From: CAZWSX01 sp964636985
Lineage (GTDB): Bacteria; Planctomycetota; Planctomycetia; Pirellulales; Pirellulaceae
Length of the DNA stretch: 64,000 bases
Reading direction: 5' to 3'
NCBI GenBank assembly: GCA_964636985.1
Contig: CAZWSX010000021.1
Coordinates: 62,001-126,000 of the forward strand
The first letter of the stretch is position 1. Each line of letters starts with the position of its first letter. The notes under the pieces are model-generated. The model made no database searches, was not told where the DNA came from, and saw nothing but the letters and a program-made list of their open reading frames with translations. A program made the position numbers and the translations under genes. Below are positions 1-9,029 of this stretch, piece after piece.

Positions 1-1
1 C

Positions 2-616
2 GCCTCGAGCCGTTTGCTCGCCAGCTTTCATTCCCCGCCCGCGGGCGACGTGGCGCCTGTCCTGGCGCGACAGTGGGCACGCCGCATTGCCGATCAGCAC
101 GCTCAAGAGTTGCAAGTTCAACCTGGCGCCGCCGGCAGTCAGAAGAGCCATCCGAAAAAGCGCCGCCGCCTTCGCCCCAGCGCGTGGTTCCTGCTGCTCT
201 CGACCAGCGCCGCAGCCGTGGCCATGGCCGTCACGCTGCAAATCACCCTCAATCGCCGCAGCGAAAGCGCCCATAATCTCGCAGCCAAAAATGCTGCGAA
301 GTCTTCTTCCAGCGGCAGTAAAAAATCGGCTTCGCTACCCGGCTCGACGCTCGCCTTGGGACAAGTCGGCCCGCCAACTTGGGCCGAGTACCAAGAGACC
401 CTCAAAGCTTGGGAGACTGCCATCGACCCCGAAGGAACCGGCCGCGAATCGATCGAATCCTCCGTCGAACCTCTCGCCGACAGCTTTCGCCCCGTAGGCC
501 ATTCGTTCTCAACCGTCCTCGGCGGCCTGCGAAAAACCCTCCCCGCCAGCCGAATCCGCCGCCCCAAAACCGACGACGGCGCACTCTTCTACTGGGAACG
601 ATGGTCAGTGGTGTAG
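2..616 (+). CDS. hypothetical single-pass membrane protein, 5'-truncated by window edge
   Basis: The reading frame is open from base 2 to the stop at 616, so the true start probably lies before the window; the first in-frame start-like codon is a TTG at 14. The visible protein has a basic stretch (KKRRRLRPS) followed by one hydrophobic segment (about residues 57-78 counted from the TTG), then a Ser/Lys-rich linker and a soluble tail of about 100 residues. This layout suggests a cytoplasmic N-terminus, one membrane pass and an outside domain. An upstream zinc-finger or anti-sigma-like part cannot be judged because it is not in the window. I recognise no family. It is followed after about 43 bp of repeat DNA by a convergent gene. 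Confidence 0.55.
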   Translation, partial: ASSRLLASFHSPPAGDVAPVLARQWARRIADQHAQELQVQPGAAGSQKSHPKKRRRLRPSAWFLLLSTSAAAVAMAVTLQITLNRRSESAHNLAAKNAAKSSSSGSKKSASLPGSTLALGQVGPPTWAEYQETLKAWETAIDPEGTGRESIESSVEPLADSFRPVGHSFSTVLGGLRKTLPASRIRRPKTDDGALFYWERWSVV

Positions 617-659
617 AAGAGGCTCCAGGCGTCAGGCCCCAAGCCCCAGACTTCAGCTC
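617..659. repeat. GCCTGAAGCC-type dispersed repeat (family R4)
   Basis: This gap between two convergent genes consists almost entirely of GCTCCAGGCGTCAGG / CCCCAGACTTCAG units. The same vocabulary recurs near 14468-14508, 27411-27511, 35300-35330 and 51041-51075. No gene is present. Confidence 0.6.
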
Positions 660-1790
660 TTAGCGCCCGAAGTCGTTCACGTTGACGTAGACGTGGTTGC
701 CATCGTTCTGCCGAGCAAGCCGCCGCAGGAAGTTGTCGCCGCCGGGCGAGAGACCAGTGCCGAACTCGATGCAGTTGATGCTGGTCCCGCGATTGTACTT
801 GCGAATCTCTTCCAGTTCGTTCTCGCTGAGCTGTGGATCTTCGGCGTCGGTCAAAAAGAAGATGACGTCGGGGTGCAGTCCCAAGGCGGCCTTGAGGGCT
901 TCCATGTGGCGGGTGGCACCGGCCGCGATGATGTTGTTGGTGAAGTCGGCTGCTTGCCGCTTGTTTTGCTTGTCGGCGAAGACAAGCGAGGAGGTTTGGC
1001 TGCCAGGCGGCGCGAAGATGGTGGGCGTTTGGTTGTAGAAGACGATTTGAAACTGGTGGCCTGTTCCGAGTTGTTGGAGGCTTTGGATCAGCTCTTTCTT
1101 TGCGGCTGCTAAAGGAGGTCCGGTCATGCTCTCGGAGCGATCGAAAACATAAACGAAGGTGGAGCCAGTGCCTTGCGCGCCGAAGATGCCAGTTTGCACT
1201 CCTTTGCCCCAGCCCCCTTTGCCTTTGCCGGTGGTGAGTTTGCCGGAGCCGTTGCCGCCACCAAAGCTCGGCCTGCCCGAGGGCGATCCGCCGGAGGCTG
1301 CTGCGCCCGCGCTGCCAGAGCCCCCTTCGCCAGGCAACGGCAGCTGCTGGAGTTGCGTAGGCAAACCGACGCCTGAGACGGTGGGCTCTTGCCCTACGTC
1401 GGGCAACGAGAGTCCGAGATTGGCGCCGCCCAAGTTGGCACTCACCTGGCCCATGGTGACGGGAGCCGGATCGGAGTCGGTGAAGTATTCGGTTTCTCCG
1501 TCGCCGTCGCCATGGAGAGCGTCGGCGCCGAGGATGCCAGAGCTAATCAAGGTTGTCCCGCCCGCTTCTCCGCCGTCATCGCCTGGTGCGAGCCGCGGAA
1601 CGATCTCAACGATGAGTGCCAGCAGCAGCAAGGCCGAGACATGGATGATGAGCGAAACGAGCCACGGCACGGCAAGGAGCGGGGCGAGACCGGTGGCCGC
1701 TAGCGGCTGATCCTGGCGCGGCGCAGCGGGGCGCGAGCGGTTGGTGGCGCTCGGTTTCGGCGGCGGCGGAACTTCAGCTTGAGGCGGCAT
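660..1790 (-). CDS. membrane-anchored von Willebrand factor A domain protein
   Basis: 376 aa from the ATG at 1788-1790; the frame is open further upstream, but this ATG comes just before a Pro/Lys-rich head and a clear membrane segment (SLIIHVSALLLLALIVEIV, about residues 45-65). A long Gly/Ser/Pro-rich linker follows (about 75-205), then a vWA domain of about 165 residues at the C-terminus. The MIDAS metal motif DxSxS is present as DRSES, and a further conserved Thr-Asp occurs in FFLTDAEDP. Proteins of this form are common in planctomycetes. The vWA part probably binds a partner protein through Mg2+. The Gly-rich linker suggests a flexible tether. Partner and process are unknown; the gene stands alone, divergent from the SEC-C/TPR gene. 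Confidence 0.8.
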   Translation of the reverse strand: MPPQAEVPPPPKPSATNRSRPAAPRQDQPLAATGLAPLLAVPWLVSLIIHVSALLLLALIVEIVPRLAPGDDGGEAGGTTLISSGILGADALHGDGDGETEYFTDSDPAPVTMGQVSANLGGANLGLSLPDVGQEPTVSGVGLPTQLQQLPLPGEGGSGSAGAAASGGSPSGRPSFGGGNGSGKLTTGKGKGGWGKGVQTGIFGAQGTGSTFVYVFDRSESMTGPPLAAAKKELIQSLQQLGTGHQFQIVFYNQTPTIFAPPGSQTSSLVFADKQNKRQAADFTNNIIAAGATRHMEALKAALGLHPDVIFFLTDAEDPQLSENELEEIRKYNRGTSINCIEFGTGLSPGGDNFLRRLARQNDGNHVYVNVNDFGR

Positions 1791-2251
1791 GAGTACGTGA
1801 GATGAGGGCCCGCGGAAAAAGAACAAGACAGCAACTGATCTCGTGTTTCGTCGACTTTTTGATTCTAGGTCGTTTTGACCGAAGGGGTCAATTTCACCCA
1901 AAAGGCCCGTGAATTGTGGTTCATTTAACGGTGTCGTTTTGTGGCTGCCTCGTCGATTCCGTAGCAGTTTGGTACATTCCAAGATTGGCTTAAGTTGTCG
2001 AAAGGTCCCCTCCTTCCAGGCGGAAGGATCGTTCGACGCGGGCCGCCCTGCAGTGTCGTGCTGAAAGTACACACTGGCGTCTGAGGGACGCCGGTGCCAC
2101 CCAGCGCCGTGCCGTGGCAGCGCAAACAAGTGCGTTCCGGCAGCGATTTTCGGACCAGCGAACACGCGACGCAAGCCATTTGGCGTCCCCGCGCCCTAAA
2201 CAAGCAACACAACACAAGCAACGCGCACAAGCAATCACCTAAGGAGTCATC
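1791..2251. other. intergenic region between divergent genes
   Basis: These 461 bp separate two divergently transcribed genes and must hold both promoters, but I cannot assign -35/-10 boxes with confidence. The region contains one R2 hairpin (2072-2096) and ends in a good ribosome binding site (AAGGAG) for the gene at 2252. No credible coding sequence is seen; a long antisense frame that crosses the region is a shadow of the TPR gene. Confidence 0.6.
2072..2096. repeat. R2 hairpin repeat
   Basis: A 10-bp stem (CACTGGCGTC / GACGCCGGTG, one G-T type mismatch) encloses a 5-nt loop. Near-identical hairpins occur at 4445-4469 and 35338-35362, each followed or preceded by GCCACC. Confidence 0.7.
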
Positions 2252-4405
2252 ATGGCTTTGGATCCCTATTCGTTGTGTCCCTGCGGTAACGGCAAGAAGC
2301 TGAAATTCTGCGAATGCCATGCCGACGCCGCCGAGATCGAAAAAGCGCTCGTCGCCATCGATGGCGAACAACGCCTGCAGGCGCTCGATATTTGCAATCG
2401 CGTGCTCGCGGTAAAGCCGCAGCAGAAGGCAATGCTGGGTTTGAAGGCGACCGTGCAATTGCAAATGCAAGATGCCGAAGGGGCCGAGAAGACCGTCACC
2501 GAATTCCTGAAAGCCGATCCGAAGAATCCCTACGCCTTGGCGTTGTCGGCGGTGGTGGATGTGATCAACGGCCGCACGGCCGAAGCGGTGGTGCACCTGC
2601 AAAAGGGGCTGGCCGCTTCCGACAACCAGATTCATGCCGCGCTTTTGGATGCCTTTGCCTCGGTGGGGATGGCGCTGGAACGCGACGGCAAGACGATGGC
2701 GGCGCGGTCGCACTATGCCTTCCATGTGGCCGTGCAACGCGATCGCCCGTCGCGCGCGATGCAGTCGCTGGTCGAGATCGATCGCGATGCCGAGATCAGC
2801 CCGTTTCAGAAGATCGACCTGTCGCCCAAGCAAGCGCCAGCGGGCGCTCCCTACGCGACGGAACTCGAAGAAGCGAATCGCTTGTTCCATCAAGGGCGGT
2901 GGCTGGGCGCGGCGGAAAAGTACGAGGCCCTCGACAAAAAGAATCCCAACCAGGCTTCGATCCTGTTCAACCTGGCTGCGGCACAAACGTCGCTCGGCAA
3001 GGCCGGCGCTGCCGAAGCGTGGCGCAAGTACTCGCAAGTTCCGGATCTTCCGATCGACGATGCCGTCGACGCCGAAGCAACGGCCGAAGAAATCGCAGGC
3101 GAAGCATGGGATGACTTCGTCGATCTGCTGCGGATCACTTACAAGATCAAGGATGCCTCGAAGCTGCTGGAGACGCTGGCTGTCGAAAAGCGAGCACCGC
3201 GAGCGAACGTCGACGTGGCGCGATTGGCACGCGAAGGAGAAGCTCCTCCTCGCGCGGTCTTCATGCTGCTCGACAAGCAGCCGCCTGGCAAGGAAGACCC
3301 CGTCACGATCGAGAACATCGCCAAGGTGATTGGTGAGTTTCTGGTTTACGGCAAGGAAACGGATCGCGATGCGCGGCTGGAGTTTGTCGTTCCGCGCGAT
3401 GGCGAGATGCTGACGCGAGCGCGCCTGCTGCAACAAGTGGCCGGCGACCAGCTGGGCATGATCGAAAAGGAAGAGGTGATTGGCAAAGAGCCGGCCGAAG
3501 CTGCCGCGCTGCAACAACGCTGGTATGCGGCCAATGCCGATCCGGGGTCGATGAAGGAATTGCAGGAAACGCAAATCCGTCGCAACTTCGTCGAAATCAT
3601 GCCGACGCTCAAGCGGAAGATACTCGATGGTCGCACGATGCGGGAAGTCGCGGCCGATCCGGCCTATCGCACGCGGATTTTGGCGATGATCGCACGGACC
3701 GAGCAATCGTACCTGGCCCGGCTTTACATTGACGTCGCCGACGAAGCTCGCCAAAGCCTGGGGCTAGCGCCGGCGGCGAAGCTCGATGCCAACGGCGTCA
3801 ACTTCGACGAAGTCCCGCTCGTTCGCTTGCATCGCTACGACCTGACGGCGCTGACCGACGAGCAACTGGCGTCGGTGTACGAGCGCGTCGAATACATGGG
3901 AACGGCGGGCCTGGCCAAACGGGTGGCGCTGGAAGTGGTTCGCCGGCCATCCATGGAATCGAAGGTCGAGATGCACCGCGTCTACTCGCTCCTCTCGTCG
4001 CTCTTCCCGATTACGAGCCCCGAGGCGATCAGCTATCTGGACAAGGCGCGACATGCGGCCGTTGCGAAGAAGCTCTCGCCGGCGTCGTTCTTGCTCCGCG
4101 AGTTCGATATGCGGCTGGCCCGCTACGAGCCCGAAGAGGCGCAGCGCGTTTTGCGGACGATCCAATCGAAGCACATGAACGAGCCCGGCGTCGCCGAGAC
4201 GCTGTACTATCGGCTGGCTTCGATCGGCGCGATTGGTCCCGATGGTCGTCCGACGGTTCCGACCGAAGCTGCGGGCGCGCCTGCCGCGTCGGGCGGCGGT
4301 TCGGGATTGTGGACGCCTGACCAAGGCGCGCCGACCGCTCCGGCCGCCGCCGCTGCGGCGCCGCAGCAGCAAGCTTCGAAACTCTGGATTCCCGGCATGG
4401 ACTAG
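2252..4405 (+). CDS. SEC-C motif and TPR-like repeat protein
   Basis: 717 aa; ATG preceded by AAGGAG at good distance. The N-terminus carries a SEC-C zinc-binding motif (C9-P-C11-G-N-G-K-K then C20, C22, H23), as in the SecA tail and in many small bacterial proteins. Helical repeats of TPR type follow at about residues 30-180 and 205-240. A long helical region without a recognised family comes next, and the C-terminus (about 670-717) is a Gly/Ala/Pro-rich tail ending in KLWIPGMD. There is no signal peptide or membrane segment, so it is probably cytoplasmic. The SEC-C motif suggests contact with ribosomes, SecB or nucleic acid, but the role is unknown. Strong codon bias and length make it certainly a real gene. 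Confidence 0.85.
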   Translation: MALDPYSLCPCGNGKKLKFCECHADAAEIEKALVAIDGEQRLQALDICNRVLAVKPQQKAMLGLKATVQLQMQDAEGAEKTVTEFLKADPKNPYALALSAVVDVINGRTAEAVVHLQKGLAASDNQIHAALLDAFASVGMALERDGKTMAARSHYAFHVAVQRDRPSRAMQSLVEIDRDAEISPFQKIDLSPKQAPAGAPYATELEEANRLFHQGRWLGAAEKYEALDKKNPNQASILFNLAAAQTSLGKAGAAEAWRKYSQVPDLPIDDAVDAEATAEEIAGEAWDDFVDLLRITYKIKDASKLLETLAVEKRAPRANVDVARLAREGEAPPRAVFMLLDKQPPGKEDPVTIENIAKVIGEFLVYGKETDRDARLEFVVPRDGEMLTRARLLQQVAGDQLGMIEKEEVIGKEPAEAAALQQRWYAANADPGSMKELQETQIRRNFVEIMPTLKRKILDGRTMREVAADPAYRTRILAMIARTEQSYLARLYIDVADEARQSLGLAPAAKLDANGVNFDEVPLVRLHRYDLTALTDEQLASVYERVEYMGTAGLAKRVALEVVRRPSMESKVEMHRVYSLLSSLFPITSPEAISYLDKARHAAVAKKLSPASFLLREFDMRLARYEPEEAQRVLRTIQSKHMNEPGVAETLYYRLASIGAIGPDGRPTVPTEAAGAPAASGGGSGLWTPDQGAPTAPAAAAAAPQQQASKLWIPGMD

Positions 4406-4576
4406 TGCGAAGCCAGGCTCGGCGGATCACAATGTTGCGCTGCACACTGGCGTCTTTTGGACGCCAGTGCCACCCTCTCCATGTAGCTGCGTTCGCCAGA
4501 ACGCGGAGAGTTGACGCTGCCTCTTCAAGAATGGTTGAATCCGCCGACCCCACCCGCCTTTTTCTAAGAGCCCACC
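4406..4576. other. intergenic region with two repeat types
   Basis: The gap contains an R2 hairpin (4445-4469) and directly after it one arm of the R1 repeat (4483-4506, GTAGCTGCGTTCGCCAGAAC...). No gene is seen. Confidence 0.6.
4445..4469. repeat. R2 hairpin repeat
   Basis: A perfect 10-bp stem (CACTGGCGTC / GACGCCAGTG) with loop TTTTG, 40 bp after the stop of the SEC-C gene. It could act as a weak terminator, but the same hairpin recurs elsewhere in both orientations, so it is better called a repeat. Confidence 0.7.
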
Positions 4577-5689
4577 ATGACCCGCCTTTGGATTGACGCC
4601 CACCTCGATCTGGCCATGAACATGATCCAGTACGACCGCGATATCACGCTGTCGCTGGAGGAAATGAACCGCGTCGAAGCGCACCAGACCGACGCTCCCT
4701 TTCGTGGGCGAGGGACCGTCACGCTGCCCGAGATGCGCAAGGCGGGGATTCCGATTTGCGTCGCGACGGTAATTGCCCGCAGCGGTCCGGGTAAAGGACG
4801 TCCGGCGACGTACAAGCGGGCCGATATCGATTACGGTTACCGCGACGGCGCCTTCTGCACCACAATGGCGCAGTGGGCGTACTACGAACTGCTGGAGCGG
4901 CGCGGACACGTGCGCATTTTGCGCACGGCGAGCGAAGTGAAAAATCACTGGCAGGAGTGGTCGACCAACAGTGTCTCCAAGTCAGCCGACTCCGACAAGC
5001 CCGTGCCGCTAGGGATCATCCTCAGCATGGAAGGGGCCGATCCGGTCTTCACGCCCGAGGATGTGGCGTGGTGGTTCAAGAAAGGTCTGCGGGCGATCGG
5101 CCCGGCCCACTACGGCGTGGGCGTATACGCCGGTGGAACGCGGACCAACGCGCCGTTCACTGAGGATGGCCTGCGACTGTTGGATGAAATGGCGAAGGTC
5201 GGGATGGTGCTGGATGTGACGCACCTTTCAGACGCGGCGATGGACCAGGCGTTCGAGCGCTTCACCGGCCACCTGTGGGCCAGCCATCACAACTGCCGCG
5301 CGCTGGCCCCGTGGGATCGCCAGCTGACCGACGAGCAGATCAAGACGATCGGCAAACGCGACGGCGTGATCGGCCTGGCATGCGACGCAATCATGATCTT
5401 CCCAGGCTGGGTGCTGGGGCAAACGAATCCCGAACTGCTGAGCTTCGAGGACCTGGCGAATCACCTCGACCACATGGCGCAGCTGTTAGGCGGAGTGCGG
5501 AACATCGCGATCGGGACCGACCTCGACGGCGGCTACGGCACCGAGCAAACGCCGCGCGACCTCAAGACGATTGCCGACGTGCAGAAGCTCGGTGAGATCA
5601 TGCTGCGGCGCGGGTATAAGGAAGCGGATGTCGACGCCGTGTTCCACGGCAACTGGCTGCGGAAGTTTGGTGAGGCGTTGCCGGGGTAG
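4577..5689 (+). CDS. membrane dipeptidase (peptidase family M19)
   Basis: 370 aa, normal for the family. M19 dipeptidases hydrolyse dipeptides, including D-amino-acid-containing ones, with two zinc ions in a TIM barrel. The metal ligands are visible: H9 and D11 in DAHLDL, the bridging Glu in SMEGADP, His residues in DVTHLSD and ASHHNCRAL, and the late Asp in GTDLDGGYG. There is no signal peptide, so it is probably cytoplasmic, unlike the mammalian GPI-anchored enzyme. The ATG at 4577 gives the expected start directly before the first metal motif. It stands alone, convergent with the following minus-strand cluster. Confidence 0.92.
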   Translation: MTRLWIDAHLDLAMNMIQYDRDITLSLEEMNRVEAHQTDAPFRGRGTVTLPEMRKAGIPICVATVIARSGPGKGRPATYKRADIDYGYRDGAFCTTMAQWAYYELLERRGHVRILRTASEVKNHWQEWSTNSVSKSADSDKPVPLGIILSMEGADPVFTPEDVAWWFKKGLRAIGPAHYGVGVYAGGTRTNAPFTEDGLRLLDEMAKVGMVLDVTHLSDAAMDQAFERFTGHLWASHHNCRALAPWDRQLTDEQIKTIGKRDGVIGLACDAIMIFPGWVLGQTNPELLSFEDLANHLDHMAQLLGGVRNIAIGTDLDGGYGTEQTPRDLKTIADVQKLGEIMLRRGYKEADVDAVFHGNWLRKFGEALPG

Positions 5690-5716
5690 GGGTGCTGCAT
5701 GGGTTCTGGCGGCAGT

Positions 5717-6415
5717 TCAAGGGGCCATTACGTGGTGCAATTCCCTTGGTTTTGCCGGGATCTTTGATTCCTTAAGTTCATTACGCAGTTCCGCCAACGC
5801 TTCCAACTCATGTTCGCATTCTTCGGAAGATCGTACGAGTTTGGGCTCGTCCTCGTGTCTTTTGATAGCCCAATCGATTGCATCGATTTGAAGTTCAACC
5901 ACGCTGTTATTCTTCCTCTCGGCCCACCACTCTTTAGAGATCGGCTCGTAGTTGTAGAGGTCCCAATGTCGTTGGTTCCGGAAACGGATTTTTTCTCGAT
6001 AGACCTCCATGTAGGATGCGATAATTTCGCGGCAAGCGTCGCCGACGGAATGGTTGGCGGGTACTAGGGCTTCAATCCCGGCGTGCGTGAAGGAGTAGCG
6101 TTTGTCGTCGAGTGCTTCCACCAAGTAGGGCAGGGCCTCCTCGATGTTGTCCTGTAATTGGATGCGCACCTCGCCAATCCTCTTTTGCGCCTCACCGTCG
6201 TAATTCTTCGGGAGTTTTATCGTGGGGTTGCCGTCGCGAAAGTATCGTATTTCAGGTGCAGTGTTCGGACTGGCGAGTTGCTTGACGAGGTCCCGGTATT
6301 TTGAATCTGGCAACGAGGAGTTGTGGGCTGGAGGTGCTGTCACTACGGACGTAATCAAGGCCACAATCAAGATTACGGCAGCCAAGCTTGCCGCGGCGTA
6401 GTAAAGACGATTCAT
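5717..6415 (-). CDS. exported/anchored protein, paralogue of the next gene upstream
   Basis: 232 aa from the ATG at 6413-6415; the frame is open upstream, but this start places a hydrophobic segment at the N-terminus (about residues 5-27). The rest is soluble and helical. It shares blocks with the neighbouring 6509-7195 product: KYRDLVKQL, EEALPYLVEALDDKRY, YMEVYREKI, SKEWWAERK and LQIDAIDWAI. The two are therefore tandem duplicates. No known family or catalytic motif is recognised. It lies last in the minus-strand run, 93 bp after its paralogue, and probably acts outside the cytoplasmic membrane. Confidence 0.75.
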   Translation of the reverse strand: MNRLYYAAASLAAVILIVALITSVVTAPPAHNSSLPDSKYRDLVKQLASPNTAPEIRYFRDGNPTIKLPKNYDGEAQKRIGEVRIQLQDNIEEALPYLVEALDDKRYSFTHAGIEALVPANHSVGDACREIIASYMEVYREKIRFRNQRHWDLYNYEPISKEWWAERKNNSVVELQIDAIDWAIKRHEDEPKLVRSSEECEHELEALAELRNELKESKIPAKPRELHHVMAP

Positions 6416-6508
6416 GGATTGATTTGCTCTCGTCCCAACTTCGGCGCTCTTGGTTCGTGCCAACGGCGGAAGTTTGGCGAGTCGCTGCGGAAGTAGGACC
6501 TCGATGTA

Positions 6509-7195
6509 TTATCGGGGTAGCACGTTGCCAGTCATCATGGGAAGGAGTCGCTGTGGCTTTGCGGGCGCCTTTGACTCCGCGATTTTTTCGCGCAACTTAG
6601 TCAGTGCTGCGAGTTCGTCCTCGCGCGTGTCCTTAAACTGCCCATCATCATCGTCGGCCTTCCGCGTCGCGATAGCCCAGTCGATTGCCTCCACTTGAAG
6701 TTCAGCGAGACTCTTGCCCTTTCTTGCTTCCCACCATTTTTTTGAAATGTTGGGATAGTCGTACCGATGCCAGCGTCGCGGACTGCCGACGGGAATCTTA
6801 TCCCGGTAGATTTCCATGTGCGACGTGATGATCTCGTGGCAGATCTCTCCAACGGAGCGGTTGTAGTAGCCGTCTCCCTCGGCCCAGTTGATGGTCATGC
6901 AATAGCGTTTGTCCCCCAGCGATTCAATCAGGTAGGGGAGAGCCTCCGCAACACTTCTCTGGAGTTCCTCCCTCACATCGTCGATCTTATCTTGAGCCGC
7001 GACATCGTATCCTTTGGGAAATTTCACCCAAGCGTCGCCGCGAACGCCTGATTCGGCTTTTACGTTCGGACTGACGAGTTGCTTAATAAGGTCTCGGTAC
7101 TTCGTTTTGGCGGCAAGAGGCTCATCGGCGTTCGCAGATAGAACGAGTAACGCGAGAGTAAGCGTCGCCAATTGAAGAGTGGTTCGAGACATCAT
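6509..7195 (-). CDS. secreted protein, paralogue of 5717-6415
   Basis: 228 aa from the ATG at 7193-7195 (an adjacent ATG at 7192 is equally possible); GGA lies five bases upstream. A signal peptide covers about residues 1-25, ending near SANADEP. The mature part shares KYRDLIKQL, EALPYLIESLGDKRY, SHMEIYRDKI, SKKWWEARK and LQVEAIDWAI with the downstream paralogue. It begins 8 bp after the stop of the last of the four tandem membrane proteins, so it is very likely co-transcribed with them. Function unknown. Confidence 0.78.
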   Translation of the reverse strand: MMSRTTLQLATLTLALLVLSANADEPLAAKTKYRDLIKQLVSPNVKAESGVRGDAWVKFPKGYDVAAQDKIDDVREELQRSVAEALPYLIESLGDKRYCMTINWAEGDGYYNRSVGEICHEIITSHMEIYRDKIPVGSPRRWHRYDYPNISKKWWEARKGKSLAELQVEAIDWAIATRKADDDDGQFKDTREDELAALTKLREKIAESKAPAKPQRLLPMMTGNVLPR

Positions 7196-7203
7196 GTATT
7201 TCC

Positions 7204-8094
7204 TTATTGTTGTGCCGGAATCACTCGCCGCCACGATCTATCCCACAGAGGTGGCGTCCAGACGACGCGCCAGCCCAGCAGGACCCACGGCAACGTCATG
7301 GCGGCGGTGAAGAACAGCATCATGGCCACGTAGTGCGCGCAGTGCTTGGGGTCCCACAAGCTCAGGCTGCCCCACGGAGACGTCACGACTAGGGATATCT
7401 CTAGTGCGATCCCGCCTGCTACGACGGTGAAACTCCAACCGAAATAGCCCGACATGCAGAGGGCGAAGGCGAGCACCGCGACGTGGCAGGTGACCAGAAT
7501 GAAAAGTGGGTCGTGATTGATGTGGCCATAGATCATGGAGGAAAACGGGCCAAACGTCGCAATATCGCGCACGACCGCCGCATAGACAGCGATGATTGCC
7601 GTCAGCGCCAAGAGAGTGCGAATGGTGAATTGCCCTCGCTGCCACGGAGCTTCCAGGCTCTTTCGATCGAGGAGCCGAATGCCGCTCGACCAGAGAACGC
7701 TTAGAAGCAGAATGTAAACCAGAACAAAGGCGCCGCTTCCGAGAGGGAGTTCGAAGGAAAAGTTCAAGGCCGACGTGGGATCGATCACGGCCGCCAGCCA
7801 TAGCAGGGATCCGGCTACGATGGCTGGAACGAAGAGACCCGCCCACGCATCCCGCACCTTGGACCACTGAACGAAAATGATCCAGCCAACAGGAAACGTA
7901 ATGGCCGTCGCATAGATGCTGAAGATGATGCTGTGCTCCATCGGACTGGGATAGTGGTAGATGGGGAGCAAAAAAAGATAGGCCAGCATCCCGATCACAA
8001 GCACGGCGTTGGTGACAATTCCCAGCCAGCGGAAGCGCTCGGCAAAGGTGAGCCGTCGTGGCCGCGATGTGATGGAAACTTCGGCGGCGCTCAT
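7204..8094 (-). CDS. polytopic membrane protein, tandem paralogue 4 of 4
   Basis: 296 aa. About eight hydrophobic segments are visible. The N-terminal block LTFAERFRWLGI and the C-terminal block TAAMTLPWVLLGWRVVWT + PPLWDRSW are shared with the three genes upstream. A central motif RGQFTIRTLLALTAI resembles a hydrophobic motif common in planctomycete membrane proteins. The start codon overlaps the stop of the preceding gene as ATGA (8091-8094), which implies translational coupling. I recognise no transporter or enzyme family. The strong end-blocks suggest an assembly or partner-binding role for the last membrane segment and cytoplasmic tail; this is inference. Confidence 0.8.
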   Translation of the reverse strand: MSAAEVSITSRPRRLTFAERFRWLGIVTNAVLVIGMLAYLFLLPIYHYPSPMEHSIIFSIYATAITFPVGWIIFVQWSKVRDAWAGLFVPAIVAGSLLWLAAVIDPTSALNFSFELPLGSGAFVLVYILLLSVLWSSGIRLLDRKSLEAPWQRGQFTIRTLLALTAIIAVYAAVVRDIATFGPFSSMIYGHINHDPLFILVTCHVAVLAFALCMSGYFGWSFTVVAGGIALEISLVVTSPWGSLSLWDPKHCAHYVAMMLFFTAAMTLPWVLLGWRVVWTPPLWDRSWRRVIPAQQ

Positions 8095-9029
8095 GTTGCT
8101 ACTCCTGTTGGAGTTGGCGACTTGCGCCAGCTTCTATCCCACAGCGGCGGCGTCCAGACGACGCGCCAGCCGATAAGTACCCAAGGCAAGGTCATGGCGG
8201 CCGTGAGGAGCAAGATTGTCGCGATGTAAGGCAGGTAATGCGCCGGGTCGATAATGTCAAAATAGAGTTTCATATTCGGTTGCTGCAGACCCACGTAAAA
8301 GAGTAATCCTCCCAGGAGCGAAGTGATGCTCCAACCCACGTAGCCGGACATGCAAAAACAGAACCCAATAATCGCAGTGTGCGAGGTGAGCAACAGGAAG
8401 AACATGTCATGAGAACTGAAAAGGCGGGGAACCATTCGGCCAAAAAGGGGAATGATACGCAGATTGTGGGGTCCCAGAGGGCCATCTTCGAAAAGATCTC
8501 GCAGCCCGGCGAGGTAGGCGGCCACGACGATCGTTAGCACGGCGACGGTTCGCAGGGAAAATTGCCCGCGTTGCCATGACGTGGCCAAACATTTTCGATC
8601 GAGGAGTCGCAGGCCACTGCACCAGAGAAGCCCCAAAATCCATGCGTAGACCAAAACGTACACCATGACATGAGGCGGCGGTTCGAGCGAGAAGTTCATT
8701 GCCGTCGTCGGACCAGCGATGGCCGGTTCCCACATTGCCGCTGCAAGTAAAAGGCCTGGGACCAGCAGACCGGCCCAGGCATCGCGGACGCGCCGCCATT
8801 GGACGAAGACCGCCCAACAGATGGCGAATGCAGTCGTGAACGCGCCCAGCGCGTACCGCATCAGATACTCCAAGGGGCTGAGTCCAAAACGAGACAGAGG
8901 GAACGTCAGCAGGTAGGCGACGGTTCCAATGACCAGCGCCAAGTTGCAAACGATCCCCAGCCAGCGAAAACGCTCGGCGAAAGTGAGCTTGGATGGAGGC
9001 GATGTGATGGAAACCTCGGCGGCGCTCAT
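8091..9029 (-). CDS. polytopic membrane protein, tandem paralogue 3 of 4
   Basis: 312 aa from the ATG at 9027-9029 (MSAAEVSITSPPSK), nearly the same first residues as the next copy downstream (MSAAEVSITSRPRR), which confirms both starts. About eight membrane segments. It shares LTFAERFRWLGIV near the N-terminus, RGQFSLRTVAVLTIV in the middle and MTLPWVLIGWRVVWTPPLWD at the end. ATGA overlaps occur at both ends. The near-identical first 25 residues make it the closest relative of the 7204-8094 copy, so it is probably the most recent duplication. Confidence 0.8.
   Translation of the reverse strand: MSAAEVSITSPPSKLTFAERFRWLGIVCNLALVIGTVAYLLTFPLSRFGLSPLEYLMRYALGAFTTAFAICWAVFVQWRRVRDAWAGLLVPGLLLAAAMWEPAIAGPTTAMNFSLEPPPHVMVYVLVYAWILGLLWCSGLRLLDRKCLATSWQRGQFSLRTVAVLTIVVAAYLAGLRDLFEDGPLGPHNLRIIPLFGRMVPRLFSSHDMFFLLLTSHTAIIGFCFCMSGYVGWSITSLLGGLLFYVGLQQPNMKLYFDIIDPAHYLPYIATILLLTAAMTLPWVLIGWRVVWTPPLWDRSWRKSPTPTGVAT

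Noticed and set aside
1925..3754. 609-codon open frame on the minus strand
   Set aside because: It is antisense to the SEC-C/TPR gene, rich in Arg/His/Leu as expected for the shadow of a high-GC gene, and has no domain.
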